Origin: DATHKG01 sp035489435
GTDB lineage: Bacteria; Bacteroidota; Bacteroidia; Chitinophagales; Chitinophagaceae
Direction: 5' to 3' (one strand)
Assembly: GCA_035489435.1 (NCBI GenBank)
Contig: DATHKG010000156.1
DNA: 64,000 nt
Of this stretch, positions 15,398-24,850 are shown piece after piece. Position 1 is the stretch's first letter. The number at the start of each line of letters is the position of its first letter. The position numbers were made by a program, and so were the translations under genes. Under the pieces are notes generated by a model. It was given only the letters and a program-made list of their open reading frames with translations. It searched no databases and was not told where the DNA came from.

Positions 15398-16705
15398 TCA
15401 ACCGATTCTTTTGATTTCCGCTCCTAACTGCCGAAGTCTGCCATCGATGTCCTGGTAACCGCGATCGATTTGTTCAATATTTTGAATCACGGATTTTCCT
15501 TCTGCACTTAGTGCGGCGATTAATAACGAAACGCCGGCACGTATGTCGGGGCTGCTCATCGTTATACCTCTTAACTTTTGTTCGCGCGCTATGCCGATTA
15601 CTGCTGCACGATGCGGATCACAAAGGATAATCTTCGCACCCATATCTATCAGTTTATCAACAAAAAATAACCTGCTCTCAAACATCTTCTGATGAATAAG
15701 CACAGATCCTCTTGCCTGTGTTGCAACCACAAGTATAATGCTTAGGAGATCCGGTGTTAAGCCTGGCCACGGATGATCATAGATGGTAAGTACAGATCCA
15801 TCAAGAAAACCCTGGATTTCATATATGTCCTGCTCCGGGATATGGATATCATCACCCCGGAATTCCATCTGAATGCCGAGCTGTTTAAATTTATCGGGTA
15901 TTAAGCCAAGGTTCTGCAGGCTTACATCCTTTATTGTGATGCTGCTTTGAGTCATCGCTGCAAGACCAATAAATGAACCGATTTCAATCATATCAGGCAG
16001 CAAACGGTGATCTGTACCGCCGAGATAATCAACACCTGTTATTGTCAGCAGGTTGCTGCCAATGCCACTGATCTTTGCTCCCATACGGTTCAGCATCTTG
16101 CAAAGCTGCTGTATATATGGTTCGCAGGCTGCATTATAGATGGTAGTTGTGCCTGCAGCCATAGACGCTGCCATTACAATATTTGCAGTACCGGTTACAG
16201 AGGGCTCATCCAGCAAAAGATCAACTCCTTTCAGGTTGGCGGCTTCCAGCAGAAAGAACCCGTCTTCAGCATTATAATTAAACTCAGCACCTAATTTTTC
16301 AAATCCGATGATATGGGTATCGAGCCTGCGGCGACCAATTTTATCGCCACCAGGTTTTGGAATAAAAGCTTTTTTATAACGGGCAAGCATAGGGCCTGCG
16401 GTCATAACGGAGCCACGTAAGCGCCCGCTTTTTCTTCTGAACTCTGAGCTGTTTAAAAAATCGATGTTCACATCATCAGCCTGGAATTCACAGGTATCGC
16501 GTGAAGTCCGGTTAGTCTTAACCCCCATATCAGCAAGCAATTCTATCAGCAGGTTTACATCTACAATGTCAGGGATATTGGAGATGGTGACCTTTTCCGG
16601 TGTTAACAACACTGCACTGATGATTTGCAAAGCCTCATTTTTTGCACCCTGTGGTATGATTTCCCCTTTCAGTTTCTTACCTCCTGTCACTTCAAATGAA
16701 TCCAT
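15398..16705 (-). CDS. murA: UDP-GlcNAc 1-carboxyvinyltransferase with Asp in the fosfomycin site
   Basis: A 435-residue enzyme that transfers enolpyruvate from PEP to UDP-GlcNAc, the first committed step of peptidoglycan synthesis. The N-terminal AKNEALQIISAVLLT (about 21-35) and RLRGSVMTAGPMLARY (about 95-110) match EPSP/MurA folds. The active-site loop reads PGGDKIGRRRLDTH (118-131). The residue aligned with E. coli Cys115 is Asp121, the substitution known from Mycobacterium and Chlamydia enzymes that resist fosfomycin. Length is standard. No operon partners are obvious; DUF4290 lies upstream behind a terminator. Confidence 0.95.
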   Translation of the reverse strand: MDSFEVTGGKKLKGEIIPQGAKNEALQIISAVLLTPEKVTISNIPDIVDVNLLIELLADMGVKTNRTSRDTCEFQADDVNIDFLNSSEFRRKSGRLRGSVMTAGPMLARYKKAFIPKPGGDKIGRRRLDTHIIGFEKLGAEFNYNAEDGFFLLEAANLKGVDLLLDEPSVTGTANIVMAASMAAGTTTIYNAACEPYIQQLCKMLNRMGAKISGIGSNLLTITGVDYLGGTDHRLLPDMIEIGSFIGLAAMTQSSITIKDVSLQNLGLIPDKFKQLGIQMEFRGDDIHIPEQDIYEIQGFLDGSVLTIYDHPWPGLTPDLLSIILVVATQARGSVLIHQKMFESRLFFVDKLIDMGAKIILCDPHRAAVIGIAREQKLRGITMSSPDIRAGVSLLIAALSAEGKSVIQNIEQIDRGYQDIDGRLRQLGAEIKRIG

Positions 16706-16744
16706 ATGAGCTTGTTATGGTTAGATGATCTTCTTGTTATTAAA

Positions 16745-16776
16745 TAAAAAAGTTGACAAAGCAAACCTTGTCAACC
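16745..16776 (-). terminator. Rho-independent terminator after the DUF4290 gene
   Basis: On the - strand the stem GTTGACAA/TTGTCAAC is followed by a run of T (A at 16746-16751 on +). It separates the DUF4290 gene from murA. Confidence 0.75.
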
Positions 16777-16801
16777 TTTGATTAAATACAGTGGGCCGTT
16801 A

Positions 16802-17554
16802 TTATTTAAATCTTTTTTTGAACTTGGCACCGCCGCCGCCCGCATTCCGGTCGTTCCGGTCATTCCGATCGTTACGATCATTTCGTCCCGGACCACCGCT
16901 TGCTCCGCCGCCACGGGGCTGAAACTTCTGATTATTGTTGTTGTTATTGCGTTTGTTGCGGAAGTCTCCGTAACTGCCACTACCACCGCGATTGTTTTCA
17001 CGTCCCTCGTTTGGTCTGTGACTTCTCACATAAGGCGTGTTGGTAAATTCAAGCTGACCATCAGTTAAACTGGTCAATTCGGCCTGGATCGCATCATCAT
17101 GAACCGTTTCCTTATGCCAGTTATTATAAGCAAGTTTCATATAATAGGCAACTGCGTTCGCAAACCCCTGGCGTTTTTCAGGATTCTCTTCTTTCAGTGC
17201 TTTATTGATCACCAGCTCCAGGTTTTTACCCAGGTGAGAGAATTTGGGATATCTTTTTGGATAAGGAAGTGGTTTTGGCTTTGCCCTCAGTGTTTCCCTG
17301 GTCGGGATGGGGTAAGGACTTTCCACATCAAGTTTAAAATCAGAAACAAGGAACAAATGGTCCCACAATTTGTGTCTGAAATCTTCAACATTTTTAAGAT
17401 GCGGATTCAGAAATCCCATCAGCTCAATCACCGCATACGCATTCCTCTGGCGGGTTTCCTTATCTTCAATAGTCAACAGGTATTCAATCATCTTCTGAAT
17501 ATGTCTGCCATATTCTCGCATGATGAGGTGATTTCTTGTTGTATTGTATTCCAT
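16802..17554 (-). CDS. DUF4290 domain protein with basic low-complexity tail
   Basis: A protein of about 250 residues. The first 180 are the DUF4290 family of Bacteroidota (MEYNTTRNHLIMREYGRHIQ, later ENPEKRQGFANAVAYYMKLAY). The family is cytoplasmic and of unknown function. The last 70 residues are disordered: GGSGSYGDFRNKRNNNNNNQ, then a four-fold repeat of NDR-type tripeptides and a KFKKRFK end, which suggests RNA or DNA contact. Several in-frame ATGs occur (17572, 17563, 17554) and a TTG at 17599; I chose 17554 for the family's MEYNT start. The DNR repeats correspond to a short tandem repeat in the DNA. Confidence 0.8.
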   Translation of the reverse strand: MEYNTTRNHLIMREYGRHIQKMIEYLLTIEDKETRQRNAYAVIELMGFLNPHLKNVEDFRHKLWDHLFLVSDFKLDVESPYPIPTRETLRAKPKPLPYPKRYPKFSHLGKNLELVINKALKEENPEKRQGFANAVAYYMKLAYNNWHKETVHDDAIQAELTSLTDGQLEFTNTPYVRSHRPNEGRENNRGGSGSYGDFRNKRNNNNNNQKFQPRGGGASGGPGRNDRNDRNDRNDRNAGGGGAKFKKRFK

Positions 17555-17603
17555 GTTCTCCATGTTCAGCATAGTACAAAAGTAATGAAGTAACTCCAAA
17601 ATG

Positions 17604-17631
17604 AAAAAAGGCCTTAAAAGGGGCCTTTTTT
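17604..17631 (-). terminator. Bidirectional-looking terminator
   Basis: The perfect 10-bp stem AAAAAAGGCC/GGCCTTTTTT with an 8-base loop follows the T9SS protein gene. The symmetry gives a T run on either strand, but only the - strand has an upstream gene here. Confidence 0.85.
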
Positions 17632-17660
17632 CTGGAAATGTTTATTGGTAAATCACAGGT

Positions 17661-18845
17661 TTAACGGTTTATCAGAATCTTATTTGTAAACACCTGGCCG
17701 GTTGATGCATCCTTTACGCGTACATAGTACAGTCCCGGAGCATTCACTTTGCCAAGGTTTAAATCAATAAGATTGGTATTTTTTAATCGCATCGGTCTTG
17801 AAATCACTACCTGGCCTACCTGGTTGGTAACATCGATATTGAAATCACCGTCCAGGTTTGCATCAAATTGCAGCGATACCTTATTCACAACCGGGTTAGG
17901 ATATGCAGAGAAGGTGCTTGCGGTATTATGGTCCATATTCAGGGCCTTCACTGTGGAGTAACTTATCTTCCCGTTTGCATCTGTTTGTTTGATGCGGAAG
18001 TATAATTGACCTGTAACAGCCTGATTAGGGTTATATTGATAGGCGTATTTTGCCGAAGCGCCCGATGAAGCAGAGCTGGTTTGGGTACTGCCTGTTCCGA
18101 AGAACTCACGGCCATTTTTGCTGACTTGGATTTCATAGGTATTAGATGTTAGATTATTACCTACTATCCACGTGAGATTAACGTTTTTATTGCTTTTTAC
18201 AGCAGTAAAATTTTTAATATTAGTAGACATTACTATAGTTGGACACCAGTAGTACGTTAGGCCAAAGTTTCCCCAATATCTGGAAATGATCTGATAATCG
18301 GCGTTCATACCCCCTTGTGTTGTAAGCAGTCCGCCATTCACTGTGTAATCGAATGATACGTCCCCTGTGCCTCCAAAGTAACCAGTAACATCAGACGTGT
18401 TTGATTGGTGAGAACTATTTTCAAACAAGGTATCAGGTCCGTAAACGGCCTTATCCGCTGAATCATGTCTTCCCAAAGTGGTGGGACCATAAACTCTTGT
18501 AGCGGTTTCGTTTACAGAGAATCCCGGACCGGTATATTCGTTTGTAGCACTCATCAAAAACTTAAAGGTCACGGGAAATGACGCTGTGTTCGTTACATGT
18601 GTAGTCGATACTAATGATATTGTATCGGAGAACTGGACGCAGGTAAGCGTTCCAATTGTGGGATTAAATTTTGGGAATATTATAGTGGCAGAAGCTGCAT
18701 CTGTAGTATCCAGGGTAAACAAATGTTTAACTTCAGTCGGTGGTATGCCACCATCGCAAAGACACTGAGCCTTTGATGCCAATGGGCTTATGATGCCTGC
18801 CAGGCAGGCGGTTAAGGATAAGGTGATGAGTAGATTTGTTTTCAT
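17661..18845 (-). CDS. Secreted choice-of-anchor protein with T9SS sorting domain
   Basis: A 394-residue secreted protein: signal peptide MKTNLLITLSLTACLAGIIS cleaved around SKAQ; a beta-sandwich region like choice-of-anchor E proteins (FTLDTTDAASATIIFPKFN, about 45-65, then alternating strands); a fibronectin-like segment near 235-310 (NVNLTWIVGNN); and a C-terminal T9SS type A sorting domain (FSAYPNPVVNKVSL, then GQVFTNKILINR at the end). The sorting domain predicts export through the outer membrane by the Por machine and attachment to the surface or release. The ligand or role is unknown. The ATG at 18845 is chosen because it begins the signal peptide. Confidence 0.82.
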   Translation of the reverse strand: MKTNLLITLSLTACLAGIISPLASKAQCLCDGGIPPTEVKHLFTLDTTDAASATIIFPKFNPTIGTLTCVQFSDTISLVSTTHVTNTASFPVTFKFLMSATNEYTGPGFSVNETATRVYGPTTLGRHDSADKAVYGPDTLFENSSHQSNTSDVTGYFGGTGDVSFDYTVNGGLLTTQGGMNADYQIISRYWGNFGLTYYWCPTIVMSTNIKNFTAVKSNKNVNLTWIVGNNLTSNTYEIQVSKNGREFFGTGSTQTSSASSGASAKYAYQYNPNQAVTGQLYFRIKQTDANGKISYSTVKALNMDHNTASTFSAYPNPVVNKVSLQFDANLDGDFNIDVTNQVGQVVISRPMRLKNTNLIDLNLGKVNAPGLYYVRVKDASTGQVFTNKILINR

Positions 18846-19082
18846 AGGAACTGAGTTTGGTGATATGAGTGGATTGTTATTGGTCGGAATACGAGTGGGA
18901 TAAAAGTACATAGAGTCCCGGCTGAATGCAAAGTGTTAATACTTAAATAAAAGGTTAGTATTTTCCGCAATCCTGCTCCAGATAAGGGTTTCACTATACT
19001 GGTAATCAATGATATTCAGTAATTCGCGTTGAGAATAGCCGAAAACCCGGTGCCCGGCAACAAAAAAGATAGTTACTCTGAT

Positions 19083-19133
19083 TACCTGTATTTTTGCATT
19101 TTGCTGATAAGCACTTAATTTTTAATACAGGTA
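19083..19133 (+). promoter_or_regulatory. Inverted repeat and -7 box upstream of gldC
   Basis: TACCTGTATT (19083-19092) and AATACAGGTA (19124-19133) are perfect 10-bp inverted arms; the second ends two bases before the gldC ATG. The first overlaps TATTTTTG (19089-19096), a match to TAnnTTTG. The arms could be operator half-sites or a leader hairpin over the start. Confidence 0.45.
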
Positions 19134-19135
19134 TA

Positions 19136-19480
19136 ATGGAATCAAAAATTACGATCAATGTTTCGCTGGACGATAAAAAGGTGCCTAAGCAAATAAGCTG
19201 GGAAGCGAGCGAAAGTACCGCAGAAAAAGCCAGGCCTGCCAAAGCAATGATCCTTTCTTTATGGGATGGAAATGACCGCACAGCCATGCGGGTAGATTTA
19301 TGGACAAAAGAAATGATGGTTGATGAGATGGCAGATTTTTATTATCAGACCCTGGTCACCATGGCCGACAGTTATGAAAGGGCCACTCACCAAAAGGAGT
19401 TGGTTGACGACATGAAAAAATTTGCGAAGGACTTCTATGAAAAATTCAGGGCAATACAATTGAAAGAGAGCAAGGCCTGA
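19136..19480 (+). CDS. gldC: Gliding motility protein GldC
   Basis: A 114-residue protein starting MESKITINVSLDDKKVPKQI that matches GldC: the SWEASES element, then RPAKAMILSLWDGNDRTAMR and VDLWTKEMMVDEMADFYYQT, and finally a helical C-terminus with LVTMADSYERAT. GldC is a soluble cytoplasmic protein needed for gliding and T9SS function in Flavobacterium-like bacteria; its biochemical action is not known. The start is fixed by the family length (about 110) and by the inverted repeat just before it. The next gene (yqeY) is 120 bp downstream. Confidence 0.88.
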   Translation: MESKITINVSLDDKKVPKQISWEASESTAEKARPAKAMILSLWDGNDRTAMRVDLWTKEMMVDEMADFYYQTLVTMADSYERATHQKELVDDMKKFAKDFYEKFRAIQLKESKA

Positions 19481-19600
19481 GGATTAAGCAACCCCTGACT
19501 TACAAAACGCTTTATGAACACAACGCCTTAGAAGCCGCCCGCAAAAATTTGAAAAATTAACTAAAGGAAACAGGCCTTTTTAATGCCTAAATAAAATACA

Positions 19601-20053
19601 ATGAGTTTAGAACAACAAATAATGGGCGAGTTGAAAACCGCTATGCTCGCAAAAGACGAAAAATCGGTAAGAAGTCTCCGGGCAATCAAAGCCGCTATTA
19701 TTTTAGCCAAAACCTCGGAAGGGGCAGGTGGTGAAATCAACGAGGATGCCGAGATCAAACTATTACAGAAACTGGTAAAGCAACGGAGGGACTCTCTGGA
19801 GATCTTTCAGCAGCAAAACCGGGAAGATCTTGCCCTGAAAGAACAGGAAGAAATCGCAGTGATTGAAAAGTTCCTGCCTAAACAGCTTGACGAAAATGAG
19901 CTCAAACAAATAGTAAGTGAGATCATTGCAAGTACCGGTGCCTCTTCACCTGCCGATATGGGAAAAGTGATGGGACTGGCCACAAAACAACTGGCAGGTA
20001 AAGCAGACGGTAAAACAGTAAGTGCAATCGTAAAACAGTTATTAGCCAAATAG
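19601..20053 (+). CDS. yqeY: GatB/YqeY domain protein
   Basis: A 150-residue protein of the YqeY family, related to the C-terminal domain of GatB and probably a tRNA-interacting factor. The whole length is the domain: MGELKTAMLAKDEKSVRSLR, the middle KLVKQRRDSLEIF, and FLPKQLDENELKQIV with DMGKVMGLATKQLAGKADG near the end, all hallmark motifs. Five bases separate it from cvpA, so the two share a transcript. Confidence 0.92.
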   Translation: MSLEQQIMGELKTAMLAKDEKSVRSLRAIKAAIILAKTSEGAGGEINEDAEIKLLQKLVKQRRDSLEIFQQQNREDLALKEQEEIAVIEKFLPKQLDENELKQIVSEIIASTGASSPADMGKVMGLATKQLAGKADGKTVSAIVKQLLAK

Positions 20054-20058
20054 CGGGT

Positions 20059-20616
20059 ATGATCATCGACATAATCCTGCTTGGGCTGATGATCATGGCC
20101 GTTGTCAAAGGATTGCAACGGGGATTTATCGTTGCATTGTTTTCCATGATCGCATTTATAGTAGGCCTTGTGGCTGCGCTGAAACTTTCTACCGTCGTAG
20201 CCGCTTATCTTGATGATTCCATAAATGTTTCAGCAAGGTGGCTGCCGTTCCTGGCTTTTGGCCTGGTGTTTATTGTTGTCGTGCTCCTGGTAAGGCTATT
20301 GGCTGCAGTGATACAATCCACCATGGAACTGGCCATGCTCGGCTGGGTGAACCGGATTGCAGGAATATTCCTATATGCAATTATGTATATATTGATTTTC
20401 AGTGTACTCCTGTTTTTTGCGGTTCAAATGAACTTTTTTAACCAGGATACTTTGGATAGTTCTTCAACTTATGTCTATATCAAACCGGTAGGTCCATTCG
20501 TTATAGATGGAATAGGGGTACTGCTACCATGGTTTAAAGATATGTTTGCAGAATTGCAGGAATTTTTTGGCAGGCTATCAGAGAAAGTGCCTCAGCCAAA
20601 CAACAGGATCAGCTAA
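20059..20616 (+). CDS. cvpA: CvpA family membrane protein
   Basis: A 185-residue inner-membrane protein with four hydrophobic segments (about 1-25, 30-50, 65-90 and 100-122) and a soluble C-terminal tail. The motif KGLQRGFIVALFSMIAFIVG matches CvpA, first defined by colicin V production and now linked to envelope homeostasis. LAMLGWVNRIAGIFLYAI is the conserved second half. It is co-transcribed with yqeY. Confidence 0.87.
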   Translation: MIIDIILLGLMIMAVVKGLQRGFIVALFSMIAFIVGLVAALKLSTVVAAYLDDSINVSARWLPFLAFGLVFIVVVLLVRLLAAVIQSTMELAMLGWVNRIAGIFLYAIMYILIFSVLLFFAVQMNFFNQDTLDSSSTYVYIKPVGPFVIDGIGVLLPWFKDMFAELQEFFGRLSEKVPQPNNRIS

Positions 20617-20804
20617 AAATGCGTTGAGAACTTCAGTTTGTGACAGCGAGACATGTCTGCACCTCTAAAATAATCAGGGATTCGCCCGGCATTGCACTAA
20701 ATTTGACATTTAAGAAAAATGTTCTTTGCTTTGCAAGGGGTAGTTTTTTTCGGCTAAATCAAGTATTTTAGCAGTTAATTGGTTGACCTGAACTGACTTA
20801 GACG

Positions 20805-21581
20805 ATGAATTACGAGATTAAACAAGAACAAAAATTCCGATTTATAGAAGAGGGCACGGGTGAACCGCTGGTCCTGTTACATGGACTCTTCGGTGCGCTC
20901 AGCAACTTCATGGATCTGATTGAATACTTCAGGCAACATTACAAGGTGGTAGTGCCAATACTTCCATTGTTTGAACTCGACCTTCTGCATACCTCTGTCG
21001 GAGGACTTGAAAAATTCGTACATAAATTCATTGAACATAAGGATTATCGCCAGGTACATCTGCTTGGCAATTCATTGGGAGGACATGTCGCCCTACTTCA
21101 CGCCTTAAAACATCCGGAAAGAATAAAATCATTGACTCTGACCGGGAGCTCAGGGCTTTTTGAAAACGGTATGGGTGATACTTATCCAAAACGAGGTGAT
21201 TACGATTTCATTCGCAAAAAAACAGAACTTACCTTTTACGATCCAAAGATTGCCAGTAAAGAATTGGTAGACGAGGTCTATGGTATTGTAAATAACCGGA
21301 TACAGGCCATCAAGATTATCGCGCTGGCAAAATCAGCCATCAGGAACAACCTGGGGGAAGAAATCAGCCAGATCAAACAACCGACACTACTGGTTTGGGG
21401 AAACAATGATGCCGTGACACCACCTTTTGTGGGGCGCGAGTTTCACAGGCTGATTCCAAACTCTGAACTGCATTTAATTGATAAATGTGGTCATGCACCA
21501 ATGATGGAAACTCCGGGGGAATTTAATTCTATCCTTCACAAATTTTTGACAAAATTAAGCGAACCTGCAGCGGTCGCCTGA
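20805..21581 (+). CDS. Alpha/beta hydrolase
   Basis: A 258-residue cytoplasmic alpha/beta-fold hydrolase. The oxyanion loop is LLHGLFGA (24-31), the nucleophile elbow is GNSLGG (Ser90), the acid is in WGNNDAVTP (near 200) and the catalytic histidine is in KCGHAPMMETP (near 228). No signal peptide. The substrate cannot be told from sequence; the closest pattern is the small esterase/C-C hydrolase group. It opens a run of envelope and cofactor genes on the + strand. Confidence 0.85.
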   Translation: MNYEIKQEQKFRFIEEGTGEPLVLLHGLFGALSNFMDLIEYFRQHYKVVVPILPLFELDLLHTSVGGLEKFVHKFIEHKDYRQVHLLGNSLGGHVALLHALKHPERIKSLTLTGSSGLFENGMGDTYPKRGDYDFIRKKTELTFYDPKIASKELVDEVYGIVNNRIQAIKIIALAKSAIRNNLGEEISQIKQPTLLVWGNNDAVTPPFVGREFHRLIPNSELHLIDKCGHAPMMETPGEFNSILHKFLTKLSEPAAVA

Positions 21582-21673
21582 TTCTTGCCGTCTTGCAGAC
21601 CAACATGCTCTTTTCCCCGTATATATGAAAAGAGCTGATTAACAAGATTCGTAAAGAAGCTAAATCCCCGTAC

Positions 21674-22333
21674 GTGTTAAACAAAGAAATTATATCATCT
21701 ACTATTCCTTCGCTTAACCCGGAGGATAAGGTTTTCCAGGCATTGGAGCTTATGAGTGAGTTTCATGTATCGCAGCTGGCTGTGGTCGCCCAGGAAAAAT
21801 ACCTTGGCCTCGTTTTTGAAAACGATCTACTGGACATGGATGAAAATGCAGTCCTCAGTTCGGCAAGTGATCATTTCTCAAGAATCGCGGTGCATGCAAA
21901 CACCCATTTCATTGAGGCAATTCAGGCATCGAATGATTATAACCTTACTGTTGTACCGGTAGTTGAGAAAGAAAACGAGTTTATCGGGGTAATCCAGGCA
22001 ACTGATCTGTTAAAGAATTTTGGAAAAATAACTGGTGCCAGTGACCCGGGTGGAGTAATTGTTCTTGAAATGGACCAAAGGAATTTTTCATTTTCAGAAA
22101 TCAGTAAACTGGTCGAAACCAATGACGCGCAGATCACACAACTAAATACTTACTGGGATGCGCAGGCAATGGCCTTTTTCGTGACCCTTAAGATAAATAA
22201 GTTCGAGATTAGCGACATCATTGCAACATTTCAGCGCTACGATTACCAGATAAAATACTACTTCGGGGAAGAATTGTATCAAAATGAGCTGAAAGACAAC
22301 TATGATCACCTGATGAATTATCTGAATATTTGA
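21674..22333 (+). CDS. CBS domain protein
   Basis: A 219-residue cytoplasmic protein with paired CBS motifs in residues 1-125 (IPSLNPEDKVFQALELMSEF, VAQEKYLGLVFENDLLD and VVEKENEFIGVIQATDLL) and an ACT-like C-terminal part (about 135-219, GGVIVLEMDQRNFSFSEIS). CBS pairs bind adenine nucleotides. The gene begins with GTG at 21674. In Bacteroidota this protein is often found just before nadK; here an Omp85 gene lies between them. Confidence 0.85.
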   Translation: MLNKEIISSTIPSLNPEDKVFQALELMSEFHVSQLAVVAQEKYLGLVFENDLLDMDENAVLSSASDHFSRIAVHANTHFIEAIQASNDYNLTVVPVVEKENEFIGVIQATDLLKNFGKITGASDPGGVIVLEMDQRNFSFSEISKLVETNDAQITQLNTYWDAQAMAFFVTLKINKFEISDIIATFQRYDYQIKYYFGEELYQNELKDNYDHLMNYLNI

Positions 22334-22459
22334 TTCCCTGCCGGCCAGATTTAATAAACGCTTACCCGGGAAACCTTATATTACATTTTTACAAACCCCT
22401 GGGTAGCTGGGGTTCAATCTAAACCTATCATTCAAAAATTACAGAGCGCGTTTGCCGGC

Positions 22460-23923
22460 ATGCGGATGGGTAAGAAATATTACGCCTTTATTGGTTTGTT
22501 TCTGTGGAGTTGCGCAATCCTTAATGCCCAACAGTCTGACAGTGTCAGGTTGCAGAATACTGATACTGTACCGTCGGTAGAACTCTCCCGGGTGGTAGTT
22601 AAACCAGTTGCCGGTGGAACCCCTTTCGTTATTGGTGAAATATTTATTGCAGGCAACAAAAGAACAAAATCCTATATAGTTGCACGGGAATTACCATTTA
22701 AAACCGGAGACTCGGTGTATCTGCCGGACCTGGTTAAAGGATTTGAAATTGCCCGCCAACAGTTAATGAATACCAAGTTATTTAATGAAGCGATCGTAGC
22801 ATTAAAGTCTTTCCGCGGCAACGCAGTTGATATTGTGATCCAGGTGAAAGAACGCTGGTACATATTTCCCCTTCCGCATCTTAAACCAATTGACAGAAAT
22901 TTGTCGGAATGGGCCAAACAGGGTTATGGCCTTGACCGTGTGAACTATGGATTTAAATTCACTCATTACAACTTTACAGGCCGGAATGATAAACTACGTT
23001 TATGGCTTATTACAGGTTATAGCCGGCAGATCGAATTCCAGTATGATCAGCCTTATGCCGACAAATCTCTCAAACACGGATATAAAATCGGTTTTCAGTA
23101 TTCAAAGAACAAAGAAGTCAATTATAATACGCTGGACAATCAACAGCAATTTGTTGACAGCCTGAACGATGGAATCCGCCGATGGAGAGGCAGCATTGAA
23201 TATACTTATCGTCCGGGTTTAAGAACTTTTCACGGGATCAGCATCGGTTTAACAAATGAACAGGTCGACAGTGGTATAGTAGTCCTCAATCCTAAATATT
23301 TTAACAACGGAAAAACGAGCGTTACTTATCCTGAAATATCCTATTCTTTAAATTACTTCAATGTTGATTATATCCCGTTCCCGCTCAAAGGCTGGCAAGG
23401 GGAATTTAGTTTTCTTAAGAGGGGGATTCATGCCGATATGAATATGTGGCAGGTTGCCGGTAAAATTAATCTCAATTATGAAGTAGCCCAAAAAACGTAT
23501 TTCGGTTGGTCGGGACAGGGAGTGCTAAGATTTCCTTTTGAACAGCCTTATATTAATCAGCGAATGTTTGGTTATAATGACTTTTACCTCCGGGGACTTG
23601 AGAAATATGTTATTGATGGTGTAGGTGGTTTACTATCACGTCAGACACTACGAAGAGAATTGTTTCGTTTCAGTATCCCAACTTATCTTAAATCGAAATC
23701 GCATGATCGCATTCCTTTCAGAATCTATGCCCGGACATTTGGTGACCTCGGTTATAATTATAGCAAAAATACTTATACCAACAACTTAACCAATCGAATG
23801 CTTTACACAGCCGGCGCGGGTGTTGATATAGTCACTTTCTATGATTTCATTCTCCGGTTTGATTACAGCTTTAATCAATTGGGAGAAAACGGCCTATTTT
23901 TACATATTAAGGGGGATTTTTGA
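22460..23923 (+). CDS. Omp85-family outer-membrane protein with one POTRA domain
   Basis: A 487-residue protein with a signal peptide (MGKKYYAFIGLFLWSCAILNAQ), one POTRA-like domain (about 55-135: EIFIAGNKRTKSYIVARELPF, then DIVIQVKERWYIFPLP) and a C-terminal beta-barrel ending FLHIKGDF, with the terminal phenylalanine of outer-membrane proteins. It is much shorter than BamA (918 residues, encoded at 26812) and resembles TamA/surface-antigen relatives. A client or role is not evident. It lies between the CBS gene and nadK. Confidence 0.82.
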   Translation: MRMGKKYYAFIGLFLWSCAILNAQQSDSVRLQNTDTVPSVELSRVVVKPVAGGTPFVIGEIFIAGNKRTKSYIVARELPFKTGDSVYLPDLVKGFEIARQQLMNTKLFNEAIVALKSFRGNAVDIVIQVKERWYIFPLPHLKPIDRNLSEWAKQGYGLDRVNYGFKFTHYNFTGRNDKLRLWLITGYSRQIEFQYDQPYADKSLKHGYKIGFQYSKNKEVNYNTLDNQQQFVDSLNDGIRRWRGSIEYTYRPGLRTFHGISIGLTNEQVDSGIVVLNPKYFNNGKTSVTYPEISYSLNYFNVDYIPFPLKGWQGEFSFLKRGIHADMNMWQVAGKINLNYEVAQKTYFGWSGQGVLRFPFEQPYINQRMFGYNDFYLRGLEKYVIDGVGGLLSRQTLRRELFRFSIPTYLKSKSHDRIPFRIYARTFGDLGYNYSKNTYTNNLTNRMLYTAGAGVDIVTFYDFILRFDYSFNQLGENGLFLHIKGDF

Positions 23924-23974
23924 TCTTCTTCATAAGTTTGCCTGATTCTTAGTTGGGATAATAATCATGAACAG

Positions 23975-24850
23975 ATGAAAGTAGCAATTTACAGCAGGGT
24001 ATTAGATTTGGACAATCATGTGCAGGTTTTGCAACTGCTGGAAGAACTTGCGAAAGAAAAAATAGATCCGGTTATCTACTATCCTTTTTACGAAGCCATC
24101 AAGGGATTTAATTTTCCCGCGGCGGTTTCAACTTTTAATAGTCCCGATCAGTTGGATGATTCCTTCGACTTTCTCATCAGCCTTGGTGGCGACGGCACTT
24201 TGCTCGACACCGTAATACTTGTAAAAGATAAAAACATACCTGTAATCGGGATCAATTTTGGAAGGCTGGGTTTCCTTGCAAGTATCGGTCGCGAAGAATT
24301 GCACAAAGCTGTGAGGGCTATTGTTAACCGTACAATAGTTATAGATAAACGCTCACTTGTTCATCTCGATGCCAACCAGGCTATATTTAATAACGTACCT
24401 TATGGTCTGAACGAGTTTGCCATACATAAAACAGATACCTCGCCCATGATCAAGATACATACTTATCTGAATGGCGAATTTTTGAATACTTACTGGGCCG
24501 ATGGTTTAATTGTTTCGACCCCTACCGGCTCAACAGGTTATTCATTGAGCTGCAATGGTCCCATCGTATTTCCCGACTCAGAAAGTTTCGTTATTACTCC
24601 TGTCGCCCCGCATAACCTGAATGTAAGACCGATCGTGGTGCCGGATGATAATATCATTTCTTTCGAAGTTGAGGGTCGGACCGAACAGTTCATTGTAGCA
24701 CTTGACTCGAGAAGGGAGATTGTAGATAAACAAATACAAATAGCAGTAAGAAGAGAGAGTTTTACCATGAGCCTGGTAAGACTGAATGAAAATAATTTCC
24801 TGCAAACGCTTAGAAATAAACTTTCCTGGGGTCTTGATACAAGAAATTAA
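23975..24850 (+). CDS. nadK: NAD kinase
   Basis: A 291-residue cytoplasmic enzyme that phosphorylates NAD to NADP. The GGDGT motif is at 71-75 (ISLGGDGTLLDTV), followed by PVIGINFGRLGFLA, the LNEFAIHK strand and the glycine-rich WADGLIVSTPTGSTGYSLS. Length is normal. It is followed by the PorG-like gene after 160 bp. Confidence 0.95.
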   Translation: MKVAIYSRVLDLDNHVQVLQLLEELAKEKIDPVIYYPFYEAIKGFNFPAAVSTFNSPDQLDDSFDFLISLGGDGTLLDTVILVKDKNIPVIGINFGRLGFLASIGREELHKAVRAIVNRTIVIDKRSLVHLDANQAIFNNVPYGLNEFAIHKTDTSPMIKIHTYLNGEFLNTYWADGLIVSTPTGSTGYSLSCNGPIVFPDSESFVITPVAPHNLNVRPIVVPDDNIISFEVEGRTEQFIVALDSRREIVDKQIQIAVRRESFTMSLVRLNENNFLQTLRNKLSWGLDTRN

